64,000 nucleotides of DNA from Halobacillus mangrovi (GCF_002097535.1 NZ_CP020772.1:1674001-1738000); one strand, 5' to 3'; positions 19,329 to 28,663 are shown, counted from the stretch's first letter. The notes: generated by a model not told the origin, from the letters alone. A program made the numbers and translations.

Positions 19329-19361
19329 AAGGAAAATTGGCATCAGAAAGGAACGATCCTC

Positions 19362-19754
19362 ATGTTTCGCTGGTTATTATTATTTATCTTGATCGTACCT
19401 GCATTAGAAATCGGGTTACTCATATGGGCAGGAAACTGGCTGGGACCATGGTGGGTAATTTTACTGATCATATTTACAGGTGTGCTTGGTGCCTGGCTTG
19501 CTAAGCAGCAAGGGTTGGAAACGATTAGGAACGTTCAGAATTCGATGTCCATGGGTCAAGTTCCACAGGATGCTCTTTTAGATGGGGCATGTATTTTAGT
19601 AGGCGGAGCAGTGCTGTTGACTCCTGGGTTTATTACAGATGCAATAGGGTTCCTACTCCTCATTCCAGCTACGCGCTCTCCATTGAAGCGTTTGATAAGA
19701 AAAGCCATTACTAAAATGATGAATAATGGTTCCGTAACGATATATAGAAGATGA
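19362..19754 (+). CDS. fxsA: FxsA family membrane protein
   Basis: 130 residues. Two N-terminal helices (about 2–20 and 27–43, with WGPWWVILLIIFTGVLGAWLA-type sequence) are followed by QQGLETIRN, and a third hydrophobic hairpin (75–100) holds LVGGAVLLTPGFITDAIGF, the FxsA hallmark. In E. coli FxsA affects phage exclusion; its role in Bacillus (YtzA) is not known. GAAAGGAAC precedes the ATG. Confidence 0.87.
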   Translation: MFRWLLLFILIVPALEIGLLIWAGNWLGPWWVILLIIFTGVLGAWLAKQQGLETIRNVQNSMSMGQVPQDALLDGACILVGGAVLLTPGFITDAIGFLLLIPATRSPLKRLIRKAITKMMNNGSVTIYRR

Positions 19755-19759
19755 TAAAC

Positions 19760-19788
19760 AAGCTCCTTCTGCGGCTAGGAAGGAGCTT
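19760..19788. terminator. Bidirectional terminator, fxsA and ytvI
   Basis: 10-bp perfect stem AAGCTCCTTC / GAAGGAGCTT (19760–19769 / 19779–19788). The ytvI stop codon lies at its right edge (19789–19787). Confidence 0.8.
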
Positions 19789-20899
19789 AATTTGTGCCTT
19801 TTATGAAAAACCAAATCATTGATAAAATGCCACTCTCATACATGGTTTTGATTAGGACAAGAAGAAACGGACTAATGATTATTCCATACACTCCAAACAA
19901 TTGAAAACCCGCAAACAAACTGATTAGCAGTAGAATCGGAGGCACTCCGAATTGTACAGATAATAACTTTGGTTCTAACACTTGACGAGTAATAAGAACA
20001 ATTACATAGATAGAAATGAGTGCTATGGCCATTTCAATTTCGCCGCTTAGAAACTGATAGATGACCCAGGGAAGGAAGATTACTCCTGTTCCGATATATG
20101 GAACGAAATCCACTAATGCTGCAAATAGGGTAATGGTGACGGCATAGGGAACGTGAATAATGCTTAATCCAATACCTATGATGGCCGTTGATATAGCAAC
20201 CATGATCAGCTGGGCTCTGACTACCCCGCCAATCGTCTGCTTAATTGCTTCTGGAACTTGCTTTGCTTTACTAAAAATTTTGTCAGGTACAAGCTTTGTA
20301 ATGCCATTCATAATCTTGTCCCAATCCTTAGCGATAAAAAAAGTAGCGAGGACACCGAACAAGATTGTTGCCAGGGAGCCAGGCAGACTTGCAAGAAGTG
20401 AAGTCAAGCCTGTAAAAACATTATTTAATAACTCTGCTCCTGTATTACTCGCTTTGATTTTTACTGCTTCAAGGTAATCAAAAAGCGAATGCTGTTGCTT
20501 CTGGTTCAATTTTCCAACCACGCTCTCTAATTTAGCGATGAGAGGAGTGAAGATCTCAGTAACTTTGTCCATCGTGTAAGCGATCAAATTCTCTGCATGT
20601 CCAGGCAGACCATGAGACAAGTGGGCAAGTCCCCTCACAAACTCAGCAATTAGAAGTGTAATAAGAGATAGACTTAACAGGCTAAGGAGAAGCATAATAA
20701 ATAAAACGGCAATTACACGTGGAAGTCGAAACCTTTTTTCTAAAAGTTTAATAAAAGGTTGTATCAACCATGCTAAAAGAAATGCCATATAGAATGGATA
20801 GAGATAAGGTATGGATGTAAAAACAATGAAAACAATAAAAACAAAAGAAAGACAAACAAAACCAAAGCGTAAAAATTGATGAACGTGAAGGTAATCCAT
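19787..20899 (-). CDS. ytvI: AI-2E family permease-like sporulation protein YtvI
   Basis: 370 residues. A run of membrane helices at 12–55, a central amphipathic region (about 75–160) and four or more helices at 180–350, including the family segments DFVPYIGTGVIFLPWVIYQF-like near 270 and LEPKLLSVQFGVPPILLLIS-like near 315. This is the layout of B. subtilis YtvI; transport activity has not been shown. The ATG at 20899 has AAAGGAGATT upstream; the longer frame from 21034 would run into the citZ promoter. Confidence 0.87.
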   Translation of the reverse strand: MDYLHVHQFLRFGFVCLSFVFIVFIVFTSIPYLYPFYMAFLLAWLIQPFIKLLEKRFRLPRVIAVLFIMLLLSLLSLSLITLLIAEFVRGLAHLSHGLPGHAENLIAYTMDKVTEIFTPLIAKLESVVGKLNQKQQHSLFDYLEAVKIKASNTGAELLNNVFTGLTSLLASLPGSLATILFGVLATFFIAKDWDKIMNGITKLVPDKIFSKAKQVPEAIKQTIGGVVRAQLIMVAISTAIIGIGLSIIHVPYAVTITLFAALVDFVPYIGTGVIFLPWVIYQFLSGEIEMAIALISIYVIVLITRQVLEPKLLSVQFGVPPILLLISLFAGFQLFGVYGIIISPFLLVLIKTMYESGILSMIWFFIKGTN

Positions 20900-21035
20900 G
20901 TGAAGAATCTCCTTTAACACATAAAAAATTGTAGAAATGCGGAAATACGGTCCTCTATCATCTATCGATTTACAAGAACAGCCAAAATTGGATGGGGAAT
21001 TTTGATAAATCCTAGTGAAATTAACCGGTTTCAAT

Positions 21036-21064
21036 TCACATTCTCTTCAGAATACTTTATAATT
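21036..21064 (+). promoter_or_regulatory. Sigma-A promoter of citZ-icd-mdh
   Basis: TTCACA (21036–21041), 17 bp, TATAAT (21059–21064). It leaves a leader of about 95 nt before the citZ ATG. Confidence 0.78.
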
Positions 21065-21103
21065 GTGTGTGGGGTTCACTTCCTAAATATTTCATTCAGA
21101 AAA

Positions 21104-21118
21104 AGTAAAGCGTTTTCT
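21104..21118 (+). promoter_or_regulatory. cre-like CcpA site in the citZ leader
   Basis: AGTAAAGCGTTTTCT has the core AA-N-CG and the right arm of the cre consensus (WTGNAANCGNWNNCW), with two mismatches in the left arm. It lies about 35 bp after the expected transcription start, a roadblock position. B. subtilis citZ is known to be repressed by CcpA. Confidence 0.5.
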
Positions 21119-21136
21119 CACCGACTGGGTGAGAAA
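21114..21136 (+). promoter_or_regulatory. Stem-loop in the citZ 5' leader
   Basis: 9-bp perfect stem TTTCTCACC / GGTGAGAAA (21114–21122 / 21128–21136) with loop GACTG and no T-run, 30 nt before the start codon. It overlaps the cre-like site. In B. subtilis the aconitase CitB is reported to bind the citZ leader; whether this loop serves that purpose is open. Confidence 0.6.
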
Positions 21137-21166
21137 CATTGGAATTATTTCAAAAGGAGAGATTGT

Positions 21167-22282
21167 ATGTCATCAACTAAAGGTCTTGAAGGAATTACCG
21201 CAACTGAATCATCGATCAGCTCAATTATTGACGATAAATTGACGTATGTTGGATACGATATCGATGATTTAGCAAATAACTCAAGCTTTGAAGAAGTTGT
21301 CTACCTTCTTTGGAACCAAAAGCTTCCAACTTCAGATGAACTGAACCAATTCAAAAAAGAGTTAATCTCCAATATGGACATCCCTAAAGAAGTGATTGAT
21401 CATTTGAAATCATATGATCTATCCACTGTCCACCCAATGGCAGCTCTAAGAACAGCTGTTTCTATGTTAGGTCTCCATGATCCAGAATCCGACGTAATGG
21501 AAGAAGATGCGAACAAGCGTAAAGCGATCCGTTTGCAAGCGAAGATTCCTACGGTTGTGACAGCATTCGCACGAATTCGCAATGGAGAAGAACCTGTTTC
21601 TCCTAAAGAGGATTTGAGCTTTGCTGCGAACTTCCTATATATGCTGAATGGTAAAGATCCAGAAGGCGTAGAGGAAAAAGCATTTAATAAAGCACTTGTA
21701 CTACATGCCGACCATGAACTGAATGCTTCAACATTCACAGCACGTGTATGTGTAGCGACTCTATCTGACATCTATTCTGGTGTAACAGCTGCTATCGGTG
21801 CATTAAAGGGGCCACTTCACGGCGGAGCGAATGAGCGTGTCATGAAAATGCTTACAGAGATCGGTTCTGTCGACAATGCTATTCCGGCGATTGAGAAAAA
21901 ACTGGAAAATAAAGAAAAAATCATGGGTATGGGTCACCGCGTCTACCGTAAAGGTGATCCGCGAGCAAAACATTTGAAAGAAATGTCTCGTCAGCTCACT
22001 GAATTAACAGGTCATTCTAAATACTACGAAATGTCTATTAAGATCGAAGATTATATCAAAGAGAATAAAGGTCTTCCGGCTAACGTGGACTTCTATTCTG
22101 CTTCGGTTTACCATAGCCTTGGAATCGATCACGATATTTTCACACCAATTTTTGCGGTAAGCCGTGTATCCGGCTGGCTGGCACACATTCTTGAACAATA
22201 TGCGGACAACCGTTTGATCCGTCCTCGTGCTGAATATGTAGGACCTAAAGGACAGACCTATACTCCAATCGAAGAACGCTAA
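21167..22282 (+). CDS. citZ: Citrate synthase
   Basis: 371 residues. Condenses oxaloacetate and acetyl-CoA. Catalytic segments are visible: LHADHELNASTFTARV (His), GPLHGGANERVMKML (His), MGMGHRVYRKGDPRA and SVYHSLGIDHDIFTPIFAVSR with the active Asp. The ATG at 21167 (MSSTKGLEGITATES) has AAAAGGAGA 6 nt upstream; the longer frame would include the promoter. First gene of the conserved citZ-icd-mdh order. Confidence 0.96.
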   Translation: MSSTKGLEGITATESSISSIIDDKLTYVGYDIDDLANNSSFEEVVYLLWNQKLPTSDELNQFKKELISNMDIPKEVIDHLKSYDLSTVHPMAALRTAVSMLGLHDPESDVMEEDANKRKAIRLQAKIPTVVTAFARIRNGEEPVSPKEDLSFAANFLYMLNGKDPEGVEEKAFNKALVLHADHELNASTFTARVCVATLSDIYSGVTAAIGALKGPLHGGANERVMKMLTEIGSVDNAIPAIEKKLENKEKIMGMGHRVYRKGDPRAKHLKEMSRQLTELTGHSKYYEMSIKIEDYIKENKGLPANVDFYSASVYHSLGIDHDIFTPIFAVSRVSGWLAHILEQYADNRLIRPRAEYVGPKGQTYTPIEER

Positions 22283-22399
22283 AAGACAATGAATGGAGGC
22301 TCGTCTCCTCTTCACTTTTTAATTCATTTAATATAACGTATGATAGAAGAGGATAATCAATCCCTTGAATCATTGAATGCAAAAATTTTAGGAGGGTTT

Positions 22400-23677
22400 A
22401 TGTTGACACAAGCACAGAAAATCACAGTAGAACAAAACGGAGAACTGAATACACCTGATCGCCCAATTATTCCTTTCATTGAGGGGGACGGAATTGGACC
22501 AGATATTTGGGCAGCAGCCAGCCGTGTAATCGAAGCAGCTGTCGATAAAGCCTACAATGGTGAAAAGTCCATCGAATGGAAAGAAGTGTTAGCTGGTCAA
22601 AAAGCTTACGACCAAACTGGTGAATGGCTTCCGGCAGAAACGCTTGATACGATTCGCGATTATAAAATTGCGATTAAAGGTCCTTTAACGACTCCAATTG
22701 GTGGAGGAATTCGTTCCCTGAACGTTGCCCTTCGTCAGGAACTTGACTTATTCACTTGTCTTCGTCCGGTTCGTTATTTCGAGGGTGTACCTTCCCCTGT
22801 AAAACGACCTGAAGATACAGATATGGCTATCTTCCGCGAGAATACTGAAGATATCTACGCCGGTATCGAATGGCAAAAAGGCACGCCTGAAGTGAAAAAA
22901 GTCATCGATTTCTTGCAAAACGAAATGGGTGTACATAACATCCGCTTCCCTGAAACTTCTGGAATCGGTATTAAACCTGTGTCTGAAGAAGGAACGAAAC
23001 GTCTTGTACGAGCTGCTATTGACTACGCGCTGAACGAAGGACGTAAAAACGTTACACTTGTGCACAAAGGAAATATCATGAAATTTACTGAAGGATCCTT
23101 TAAAGCATGGGGATATGAAGTGGCTGAAGAAGAATATGCTGATAAAGTATTCACATGGGCAGAATACGACCGTATCGTAGAAAAAGAAGGAAAAGAAGCG
23201 GCGAACAAAGCGCAGGACGCTGCTGAAGCAGAAGGTAAGCTGATTGTAAAAGATGCGATTGCCGATATCTTCCTGCAACAGATCTTGACTCGTCCGAGAG
23301 AGTTCGACGTAGTGGCAACAATGAACTTGAATGGTGACTATATCTCTGACGCTCTCGCAGCTCAAGTTGGCGGAATTGGTATTGCACCTGGAGCTAATAT
23401 CAACTTCGAAACTGGACATGCTATTTTCGAAGCAACTCATGGAACAGCACCAAAATACGCTGGAATGGACAAAGTAAATCCATCCTCTGTTATTCTTTCT
23501 GGTGTTCTCATGCTTGAACACTTAGGCTGGAGAGAAGCAGCTGACTTAATTTCCAAATCCATGGATAAAACGATTGGAAGCAAAACAGTAACTTATGACT
23601 TCGCTCGTATGATGGAAGGCGCGACTGAAGTGAAATGTTCTGAATTTGGTGATGCTTTAATTAACAACATGGGATAA
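22400..23677 (+). CDS. icd: NADP-dependent isocitrate dehydrogenase
   Basis: 425 residues. Substrate loop [33 protein letters not shown], and metal-binding [18 protein letters not shown] with [17 protein letters not shown] for NADP. It oxidises isocitrate to 2-oxoglutarate. Start uncertain by one codon: ATG 22400 is only 3 nt from GGAGGG, TTG 22403 is 6 nt away and gives an N-terminus nearer the B. subtilis one. The 117 bp after citZ hold a weak GGAGG-type hairpin and TATGAT, so icd may also have its own promoter. Confidence 0.95.
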   Translation: MLTQAQKITVEQNGELNTPDRPIIPFIEGDGIGPDIWAAASRVIEAAVDKAYNGEKSIEWKEVLAGQKAYDQTGEWLPAETLDTIRDYKIAIKGPLTTPIGGGIRSLNVALRQELDLFTCLRPVRYFEGVPSPVKRPEDTDMAIFRENTEDIYAGIEWQKGTPEVKKVIDFLQNEMGVHNIRFPETSGIGIKPVSEEGTKRLVRAAIDYALNEGRKNVTLVHKGNIMKFTEGSFKAWGYEVAEEEYADKVFTWAEYDRIVEKEGKEAANKAQDAAEAEGKLIVKDAIADIFLQQILTRPREFDVVATMNLNGDYISDALAAQVGGIGIAPGANINFETGHAIFEATHGTAPKYAGMDKVNPSSVILSGVLMLEHLGWREAADLISKSMDKTIGSKTVTYDFARMMEGATEVKCSEFGDALINNMG

Positions 23678-23699
23678 TGAATAGGGAAAGGGGATCATT

Positions 23700-24638
23700 A
23701 TGGCAATTCGCAGAAGTAAAATTTCAGTAATCGGTGCAGGCTTTACTGGAGCTACAACAGCTCTTATGGCTGCACAGAAAGAGCTTGGTGACGTCGTGCT
23801 TGTTGATATTCCAGACATGGAAGATCCAACAAAAGGTAAGGCTTTAGACATGTTGGAAGCTAGCCCTGTGCAAGGCTATGATGCTCATGTAAAAGGGACT
23901 TCTAATTATGAAGATACTAAAGACTCCGATCTTGTGATCATTACAGCGGGTATCGCACGTAAGCCGGGAATGAGCCGGGATGATCTTGTAAACACCAACT
24001 CTAAAATCATGAAAAGTGTGACGAAGGAAATCGTCAAGTATTCTCCAGATTGCTATATTATCGTTTTGACAAACCCAGTCGACGCCATGACGTACAGTGT
24101 TTTCCAGGAAGCAGGCCTTCCGAAGAATCGTGTCATCGGTCAATCTGGTGTCCTGGATACAGCACGCTTCCGTACGTTTGTAGCTGAAGAGCTGAATGTA
24201 TCTATCAAGGATGTTACTGGCTTTGTTCTGGGTGGTCACGGTGATGACATGGTCCCACTGACTCGTTATTCTTTCGCCGGTGGAATTCCACTGGAAAAAC
24301 TGATTTCCAAAGACCGTCTTGATGCAATTGTAGAACGCACTCGCAAAGGCGGAGGCGAAATCGTAGGCCTACTGGGGAACGGAAGTGCATACTATGCGCC
24401 TGCTGCTTCTCTAGTTCAAATGGCTGAGGCGATTTTAAAAGATCAGCGTCGGATTCTACCAGCGATTGCTTACCTTGAAGGTGAGTACGGCTATGATGGC
24501 ATTTACCTTGGTGTACCAACTATTCTTGGTGGTAACGGTATTGAGGAAATCATCGAGCTTGAACTGACTGAAGAGGAAAGAAAACAGCTTGATAAATCAG
24601 CTGATTCTGTTAAAAATGTTCTAGCTGTATTACAATAA
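23700..24638 (+). CDS. mdh: Malate dehydrogenase
   Basis: 312 residues, lactate-dehydrogenase-like MDH. Rossmann loop [16 protein letters not shown], adenine-ribose Asp in VLVDIPDM, substrate loop [14 protein letters not shown] with Arg pair, [16 protein letters not shown], and catalytic His in [12 protein letters not shown]. It returns oxaloacetate for CitZ. AAAGGGG precedes the ATG by 7–8 nt. It ends the citZ-icd-mdh operon, before a strong terminator. Confidence 0.97.
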   Translation: MAIRRSKISVIGAGFTGATTALMAAQKELGDVVLVDIPDMEDPTKGKALDMLEASPVQGYDAHVKGTSNYEDTKDSDLVIITAGIARKPGMSRDDLVNTNSKIMKSVTKEIVKYSPDCYIIVLTNPVDAMTYSVFQEAGLPKNRVIGQSGVLDTARFRTFVAEELNVSIKDVTGFVLGGHGDDMVPLTRYSFAGGIPLEKLISKDRLDAIVERTRKGGGEIVGLLGNGSAYYAPAASLVQMAEAILKDQRRILPAIAYLEGEYGYDGIYLGVPTILGGNGIEEIIELELTEEERKQLDKSADSVKNVLAVLQ

Positions 24639-24646
24639 GTAGAGAG

Positions 24647-24678
24647 GGATTCGAGGTCTGAACCTCGAATCCTTTTTT
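24647..24678 (+). terminator. Terminator of citZ-icd-mdh
   Basis: 11-bp stem GGATTCGAGGT / ACCTCGAATCC (24647–24657 / 24662–24672) followed by six T. Confidence 0.93.
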
Positions 24679-24687
24679 AACAAAAAC

Positions 24688-24701
24688 AGAAAACGCTTTC
24701 G
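24688..24701. promoter_or_regulatory. cre-like CcpA site before the MaoC-type gene
   Basis: AGAAAACGCTTTCG. The core GAAAACGCTTTC is near-palindromic and fits the cre core well; the outer T and A are missing. It sits between the mdh terminator and the ribosome-binding site, 14 nt before the ATG. Confidence 0.5.
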
Positions 24702-24714
24702 CGGAGGTGGGTTT

Positions 24715-25191
24715 ATGTTAGGGAAAAAACGCAAACTCGGAAAAAAGATCAAGGACATAAGAGTAGGTGAGTCATTTACAACTTCATCGACCATTGAGGA
24801 TCGTGACTTGCTTATGTACCTGGGTCTTACAGATGATGCAAACCCTTTATATATTCAGCATGATTATGCTTCTCAAACCCCTTATAAACGTCCAATAGTT
24901 CCAACAGTGATGGTGGTTGGGATGGTTTCTTCCATCGTATCCATGCACCTGCCTGGACCAGGAAGTCATATTACGCATCAGGAGTTAGATTATCCGAAGC
25001 CTGTCTATCATTATGCCGAAGTACGGTTTAATGTAGAGGTCACAGATATTAATGCGGATGATCATCTGCTTACTCTAAGTGTTGTTGGTTATGATGAGGA
25101 AGGAGACGAAGTAGTCAAAGGCTACTTGACAGTTCAGCCTCCTTACGAACCAGCTTCAATGAACGCCAATTCCCTGGAAAACTTCTATTAA
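24715..25191 (+). CDS. MaoC-like hotdog dehydratase
   Basis: 158 residues, one hotdog fold. KIKDIRVGESFTTSSTI and LTDDANPLYIQHDYA match the MaoC / (R)-specific enoyl-CoA hydratase pattern (D..NP..H), and VPTVMVVGMVSSIVSMHLPG-like sequence forms the central helix. Likely role: hydration of a 2-enoyl-CoA. CGGAGGTGG precedes the ATG. It has no promoter of its own that I can see in the 36 bp after the mdh terminator, so expression may depend on read-through and CcpA. Confidence 0.8.
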   Translation: MLGKKRKLGKKIKDIRVGESFTTSSTIEDRDLLMYLGLTDDANPLYIQHDYASQTPYKRPIVPTVMVVGMVSSIVSMHLPGPGSHITHQELDYPKPVYHYAEVRFNVEVTDINADDHLLTLSVVGYDEEGDEVVKGYLTVQPPYEPASMNANSLENFY

Positions 25192-25303
25192 TTATTAGCA
25201 ACTATAAGAAAGCTAACTTGTTTCATATAAGTCACCCTATTGGGATGACTAAGTTTCGAGATGAGAATTTATTTAAGGAGTTTTCCGTTTCCTAGTACCA
25301 GAA

Positions 25304-25428
25304 AAGGTAGGAGTGGAAATGGCTCGCTTTCCGCGGGGATGACGGCAAGCTTCCTCGGTTTACCAACCTGCGGGATCTTACCAGCCATACCATTCCCGCA
25401 GGAGTCTCCCCATTTCCACTCCCACCTT
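25304..25428 (+). repeat. GC-rich intergenic repeat, family A copy 1
   Basis: Ends form a 20-bp inverted repeat with one mismatch: AAGGTaGGAGTGGAAATGG at the left and its complement at the right (25410–25428). Inside are CTCGCTTTCCGCGGGG, GGCAAGCTTCCTCGG and CCCGCAGGAGTCTCC, segments shared with copy 2. Confidence 0.75.
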
Positions 25429-25627
25429 ACGATTAATGGATTGCACGGAGACACCATTATGAGGAAGTAGGAAAGACACCTAATGGTTATTTCAAGAGCA
25501 TACTTGTTAAACTATATGAATGGGCTTGGAGGGGGGGTTAACCCTCTGTTGATGAGAGGAATTCATTAGCCCCAAACTCTGAATACTGAAATTATTTTTG
25601 AAGGGTTCGTTAGATTATTGTAAGCAG

Positions 25628-25756
25628 GGATGGATGGAAAATGACGAGACTCCCGGGGGAGAAGGAGCGAGGCGAGACCCCACAGGGAGCACAGCGAACG
25701 AGGAGGCTTGCCAGTTCCCCCGCAGGAAAGCGAGTTATTTCCCATCCACTCCTAAC
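25628..25756 (-). repeat. GC-rich intergenic repeat, family A copy 2 (inverted)
   Basis: Read on the minus strand it shares GGAGTGGATGGGAAAT, CTCGCTTTCCTGCGGGG and GGCAAGCCTCCTCG with copy 1. It is in the opposite orientation, so the pair could fold into a cruciform or large RNA hairpin around a 200-bp spacer. Confidence 0.72.
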
Positions 25757-25860
25757 CGTTTTAAGGTTACGAACCGAGGTTATATCATCTTTCAGATAAC
25801 TGCTACATAGTTAAAGAGCTAATGGTAGGACAAATACCAATTTAGGATTCGCGTGAATGG

Positions 25861-25886
25861 AAAGGGCCTGATAGGGCTCTTTTTTA
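25861..25886 (+). terminator. Orphan terminator
   Basis: AAAGGGCC / GGCTCTTT (25861–25868 / 25875–25882), one wobble pair, then T-run. The nearest upstream gene ends 670 bp earlier. Confidence 0.75.
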
Positions 25887-26028
25887 TGTTTATGCATATT
25901 TAATCAGCTTATTGTCGTATTCTAGTAAAGAGTATTTATTAAAATTAGGTAAATTTGTTTATCTTCCGTATTCAAAGTGTAAACTTCATTGTATGATGAG
26001 GGTAACTTGATGGTAGAGGTGATGGCAG

Positions 26029-26724
26029 ATGGAACAGAAAATTTTAATTGTTGATGATGAAGAATCAATCGTAACACTACTTAAATATAATATCGAACAA
26101 GCTGGATTTGAAACCGAAGTTGCTTATAATGGAACGGATGCATTGGATAAAGCATCTTCCACCTCCTTCGATCTCATTGTCCTTGACGTCATGCTTCCAG
26201 GTATGGACGGAATGGACGTTTGTAAGCAGCTAAGGCAAATGCAGGTGAGTACACCCATCTTGATGCTTACGGCAAAAGATGATGAGTTTGATAAAGTACT
26301 TGGCCTGGAGCTCGGTGCTGATGATTACTTAACAAAACCATTCAGCCCCAGGGAAGTCGTGGCTAGAATAAAAGCTATTTTACGCCGTATGGTTCGTGAA
26401 CCTGTGGAGGTGGAGGAAAAACATATCCAAATCGCTGATTTGTCTATTTATCCGGATCAGTATGAAGCCACCATCAAAGATGAGCCGCTTACGTTCACTC
26501 CTAAAGAGTTTGAGCTTTTGCTTTATCTGGCTCAGAATATAGGACGAGTGATGTCTAGAGACCAGCTTTTAAGTGCGGTCTGGAACTATGATTTTGCAGG
26601 TGACACAAGAATTGTAGATGTACACGTCAGTCATCTAAGAGAAAAAATAGAGCCTGATACGAAGAAACCAGTTTATATTAAAACAATTCGTGGTCTTGGC
26701 TATAAAATGGAGGAGCCGAAATAA
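26029..26724 (+). CDS. phoP: Phosphate-starvation response regulator PhoP
   Basis: 231 residues. Receiver domain (1–120) with the acidic pair in VDDEES, phosphoacceptor Asp in LIVLDVMLPGMDG and conserved Lys in YLTKPFSPREV; OmpR-type winged helix (130–228) with FTPKEFELLLYLA and TRIVDVHVSHLREKI. The whole sequence resembles B. subtilis PhoP more than WalR. The ATG at 26029 has GAGGTGA 7 nt upstream. phoR follows directly. Confidence 0.93.
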   Translation: MEQKILIVDDEESIVTLLKYNIEQAGFETEVAYNGTDALDKASSTSFDLIVLDVMLPGMDGMDVCKQLRQMQVSTPILMLTAKDDEFDKVLGLELGADDYLTKPFSPREVVARIKAILRRMVREPVEVEEKHIQIADLSIYPDQYEATIKDEPLTFTPKEFELLLYLAQNIGRVMSRDQLLSAVWNYDFAGDTRIVDVHVSHLREKIEPDTKKPVYIKTIRGLGYKMEEPK

Positions 26725-28479
26725 ATGTCCTCTAATACAAGACCTCTATTTACCTACACGATTCTTGTGGTCATCGTGATGGTGGGTCTTGGCATATTAT
26801 TAGCCCAGCTGACCAGGAGTTACTTCATCAATATATTTGAAGAACGTGTGGAAGTAGAGAGCCAGTATTTTGCTACTTATTTAGAGAGGTACACAGCAAG
26901 TGAAGATGTAAATGAGGATGAACTTTATAAGTTCAGTGAACAGCTGAATACGGGGATGGTTTTTATTTCGGATGATGGTGAAGTACTTATCGATACGGTA
27001 GAAGCTATCCAAATCATATCTGAAAGTGAAAAGCAGGCGGTGCTCTCAAAAGTGAAAGCAGGAAATAGTGAGATTAGAGAAGGCAAGCTGATAGATAACA
27101 CCTTCTATTTTCCAATGGAAATTCAAGTGGAGGATTCAGAAGGAACACTTATTCTCATTTCCCCAGTTAAATCTTTGACTAATATTACAAAAAATATTTG
27201 GCTTTTGATTGGATTTGTGCTTTTACTTGGATTAATCGTCATTTTCTTTATCGGTTATAACGTTTTTTCAAAATATATACGACCAATTAGGGCTGCAGCA
27301 AACGTAGCAAACGAACTGGCTAAAGGTAATTATAAGGCGAGGACGTATGAAGGTCACTTTGGTGAAGCAGGGCAGTTAAGCCAATCCATCAACATATTAG
27401 CTAGAAATCTTCAAGAAATGACGAGTACAAAAGGAATGCAGGAAAACCAACTGGAAGCGGTAATTAACAACATGGGAAATGGCCTGGTCCTAATTGATGA
27501 AAAAGGCTATATCCTGTTGGTTAATCGTGCTTTTCTCGACACCTTTGGCGGAGAAAAAATTGATTACATCAGTTATTTGTACCACGATGCGATCCCTCAA
27601 ACGGCCGTGCATGAGACGGTACAGAAAATTTATATGTTTGAAGAGACGATTAGTGAAACTTTTGTGCTTCCGGTAAATATTGCTCGCAAACACTTAGAAG
27701 TGACTGGGGCTCCAATTTTAAGTGAAGATCAGAAGTGGAAAGGAACAGTTCTTGTTTTTCATGATATTACCGAACTGAAGCAACTGGAGCAGATGCGTAA
27801 GGATTTCGTTGCTAATGTTTCTCACGAGTTGAAAACCCCGATTACGTCGATTCGTGGTTTTTCTGAGACTCTTCTTGACGGTGCGATGAAAGATGAAGCA
27901 ATGCTTGAGCAGTTTCTGCACATTATCTTGAAGGAAAGTGGCAGACTTCAATCATTGATACAGGACCTGCTCGAACTCTCTAAATTGGAACGGGAAGATT
28001 TTTACTTGAATATTGAGCAAGTAGAAATTCAACGTCTTCTTCATGATTTGCTTCCGATTGTTCAACAGCATGCGGATAAAAAAGGAGTCAATCTTCGTAC
28101 GAAGATCGATGGAGAGACGATTATTCAGGGCGACTCCAGTCGTCTTAAGCAAGTGTTCATGAATTTATTAACGAATGCAATTAATTACACGTGGTCGGAG
28201 GGAGATGTGACCCTCAATTTTAAAGAAAAGGATGAAGACATCGTAATATCTATTGCAGATAATGGTGTGGGTATTCCGGAAGAAGAGATCTCCCGGATTT
28301 TTGAACGTTTCTATCGGGTAGATAAAGCGCGAAGCAGAAATTCAGGAGGAACAGGGCTAGGCCTTGCCATTGTTAAACACATTGTGGAAGCTCATCATGG
28401 GAAGGTTGATGTGGAGAGTGTTGTCAACGAAGGAACAACATTCCACGTCAGTATTCCAAAGAAGTTTACAAAAACTTAA
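26725..28479 (+). CDS. phoR: Phosphate-sensing histidine kinase PhoR
   Basis: 584 residues. Two membrane helices (about 8–28 and 156–178) flank an extracytoplasmic domain. HAMP (180–235), PAS (240–345), HisKA with the phosphorylated His in FVANVSHELKTPITSIRGFS, and HATPase with NLLTNAINYTWSEG, ADNGVGIPEEEI and GTGLGLAIVKHIV. It phosphorylates PhoP. The ATG touches the phoP stop (TAAATG) and the ribosome-binding site GGAGGAG lies inside phoP, so the two are coupled. Confidence 0.94.
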   Translation: MSSNTRPLFTYTILVVIVMVGLGILLAQLTRSYFINIFEERVEVESQYFATYLERYTASEDVNEDELYKFSEQLNTGMVFISDDGEVLIDTVEAIQIISESEKQAVLSKVKAGNSEIREGKLIDNTFYFPMEIQVEDSEGTLILISPVKSLTNITKNIWLLIGFVLLLGLIVIFFIGYNVFSKYIRPIRAAANVANELAKGNYKARTYEGHFGEAGQLSQSINILARNLQEMTSTKGMQENQLEAVINNMGNGLVLIDEKGYILLVNRAFLDTFGGEKIDYISYLYHDAIPQTAVHETVQKIYMFEETISETFVLPVNIARKHLEVTGAPILSEDQKWKGTVLVFHDITELKQLEQMRKDFVANVSHELKTPITSIRGFSETLLDGAMKDEAMLEQFLHIILKESGRLQSLIQDLLELSKLEREDFYLNIEQVEIQRLLHDLLPIVQQHADKKGVNLRTKIDGETIIQGDSSRLKQVFMNLLTNAINYTWSEGDVTLNFKEKDEDIVISIADNGVGIPEEEISRIFERFYRVDKARSRNSGGTGLGLAIVKHIVEAHHGKVDVESVVNEGTTFHVSIPKKFTKT

Positions 28480-28560
28480 TCTTACATTAAATTAACATTT
28501 ATATATCTTTGATAGGATACTTATTGAAACCCTTTCATCCAAGGTGTTTTCTCTTTTTAG

Positions 28561-28591
28561 GCAGAAGCTTCCCTCGCTTCTGTCTTTTTTT
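28561..28591 (+). terminator. Terminator of phoPR
   Basis: 8-bp stem GCAGAAGC / GCTTCTGT (28561–28568 / 28576–28583), loop of 7, then C and seven T. Confidence 0.85.
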
Positions 28592-28663
28592 GTTAATAAA
28601 AGCTAATAATAAATTTGAAATAACTTCCTCTATTTTCCTGTTTTATTAAAATTGTAAAACCTA

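Larger units (their letters stand above)
25192..26028. other. 836-bp gene-free region upstream of phoP
   Basis: No reading frame here has a good ribosome-binding site or a recognisable product; the apparent ones read through the GC-rich repeats. It contains two copies of an intergenic repeat in opposite orientation (25304–25428 and 25628–25756), a terminator without a gene (25861–25886) and the presumed phoP control region. No clear sigma-A promoter or tandem PhoP box could be fixed. Confidence 0.7.

Noticed and set aside
21006..21045. CcpC dyad (ATAA-N7-TTAT) at the citZ promoter
   Set aside because: Only one half-site, ATAA, is present; the TTAT half is missing.
22748..23521. 257-residue frame antisense to icd
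   Set aside because: Its length reflects codon bias of icd on the other strand; no start signal and no recognisable domain.
25261..25810. Two small frames (25261–25470 and 25598–25810) in the phoP upstream region
   Set aside because: Both read straight through the GC-rich repeats and lack ribosome-binding sites.
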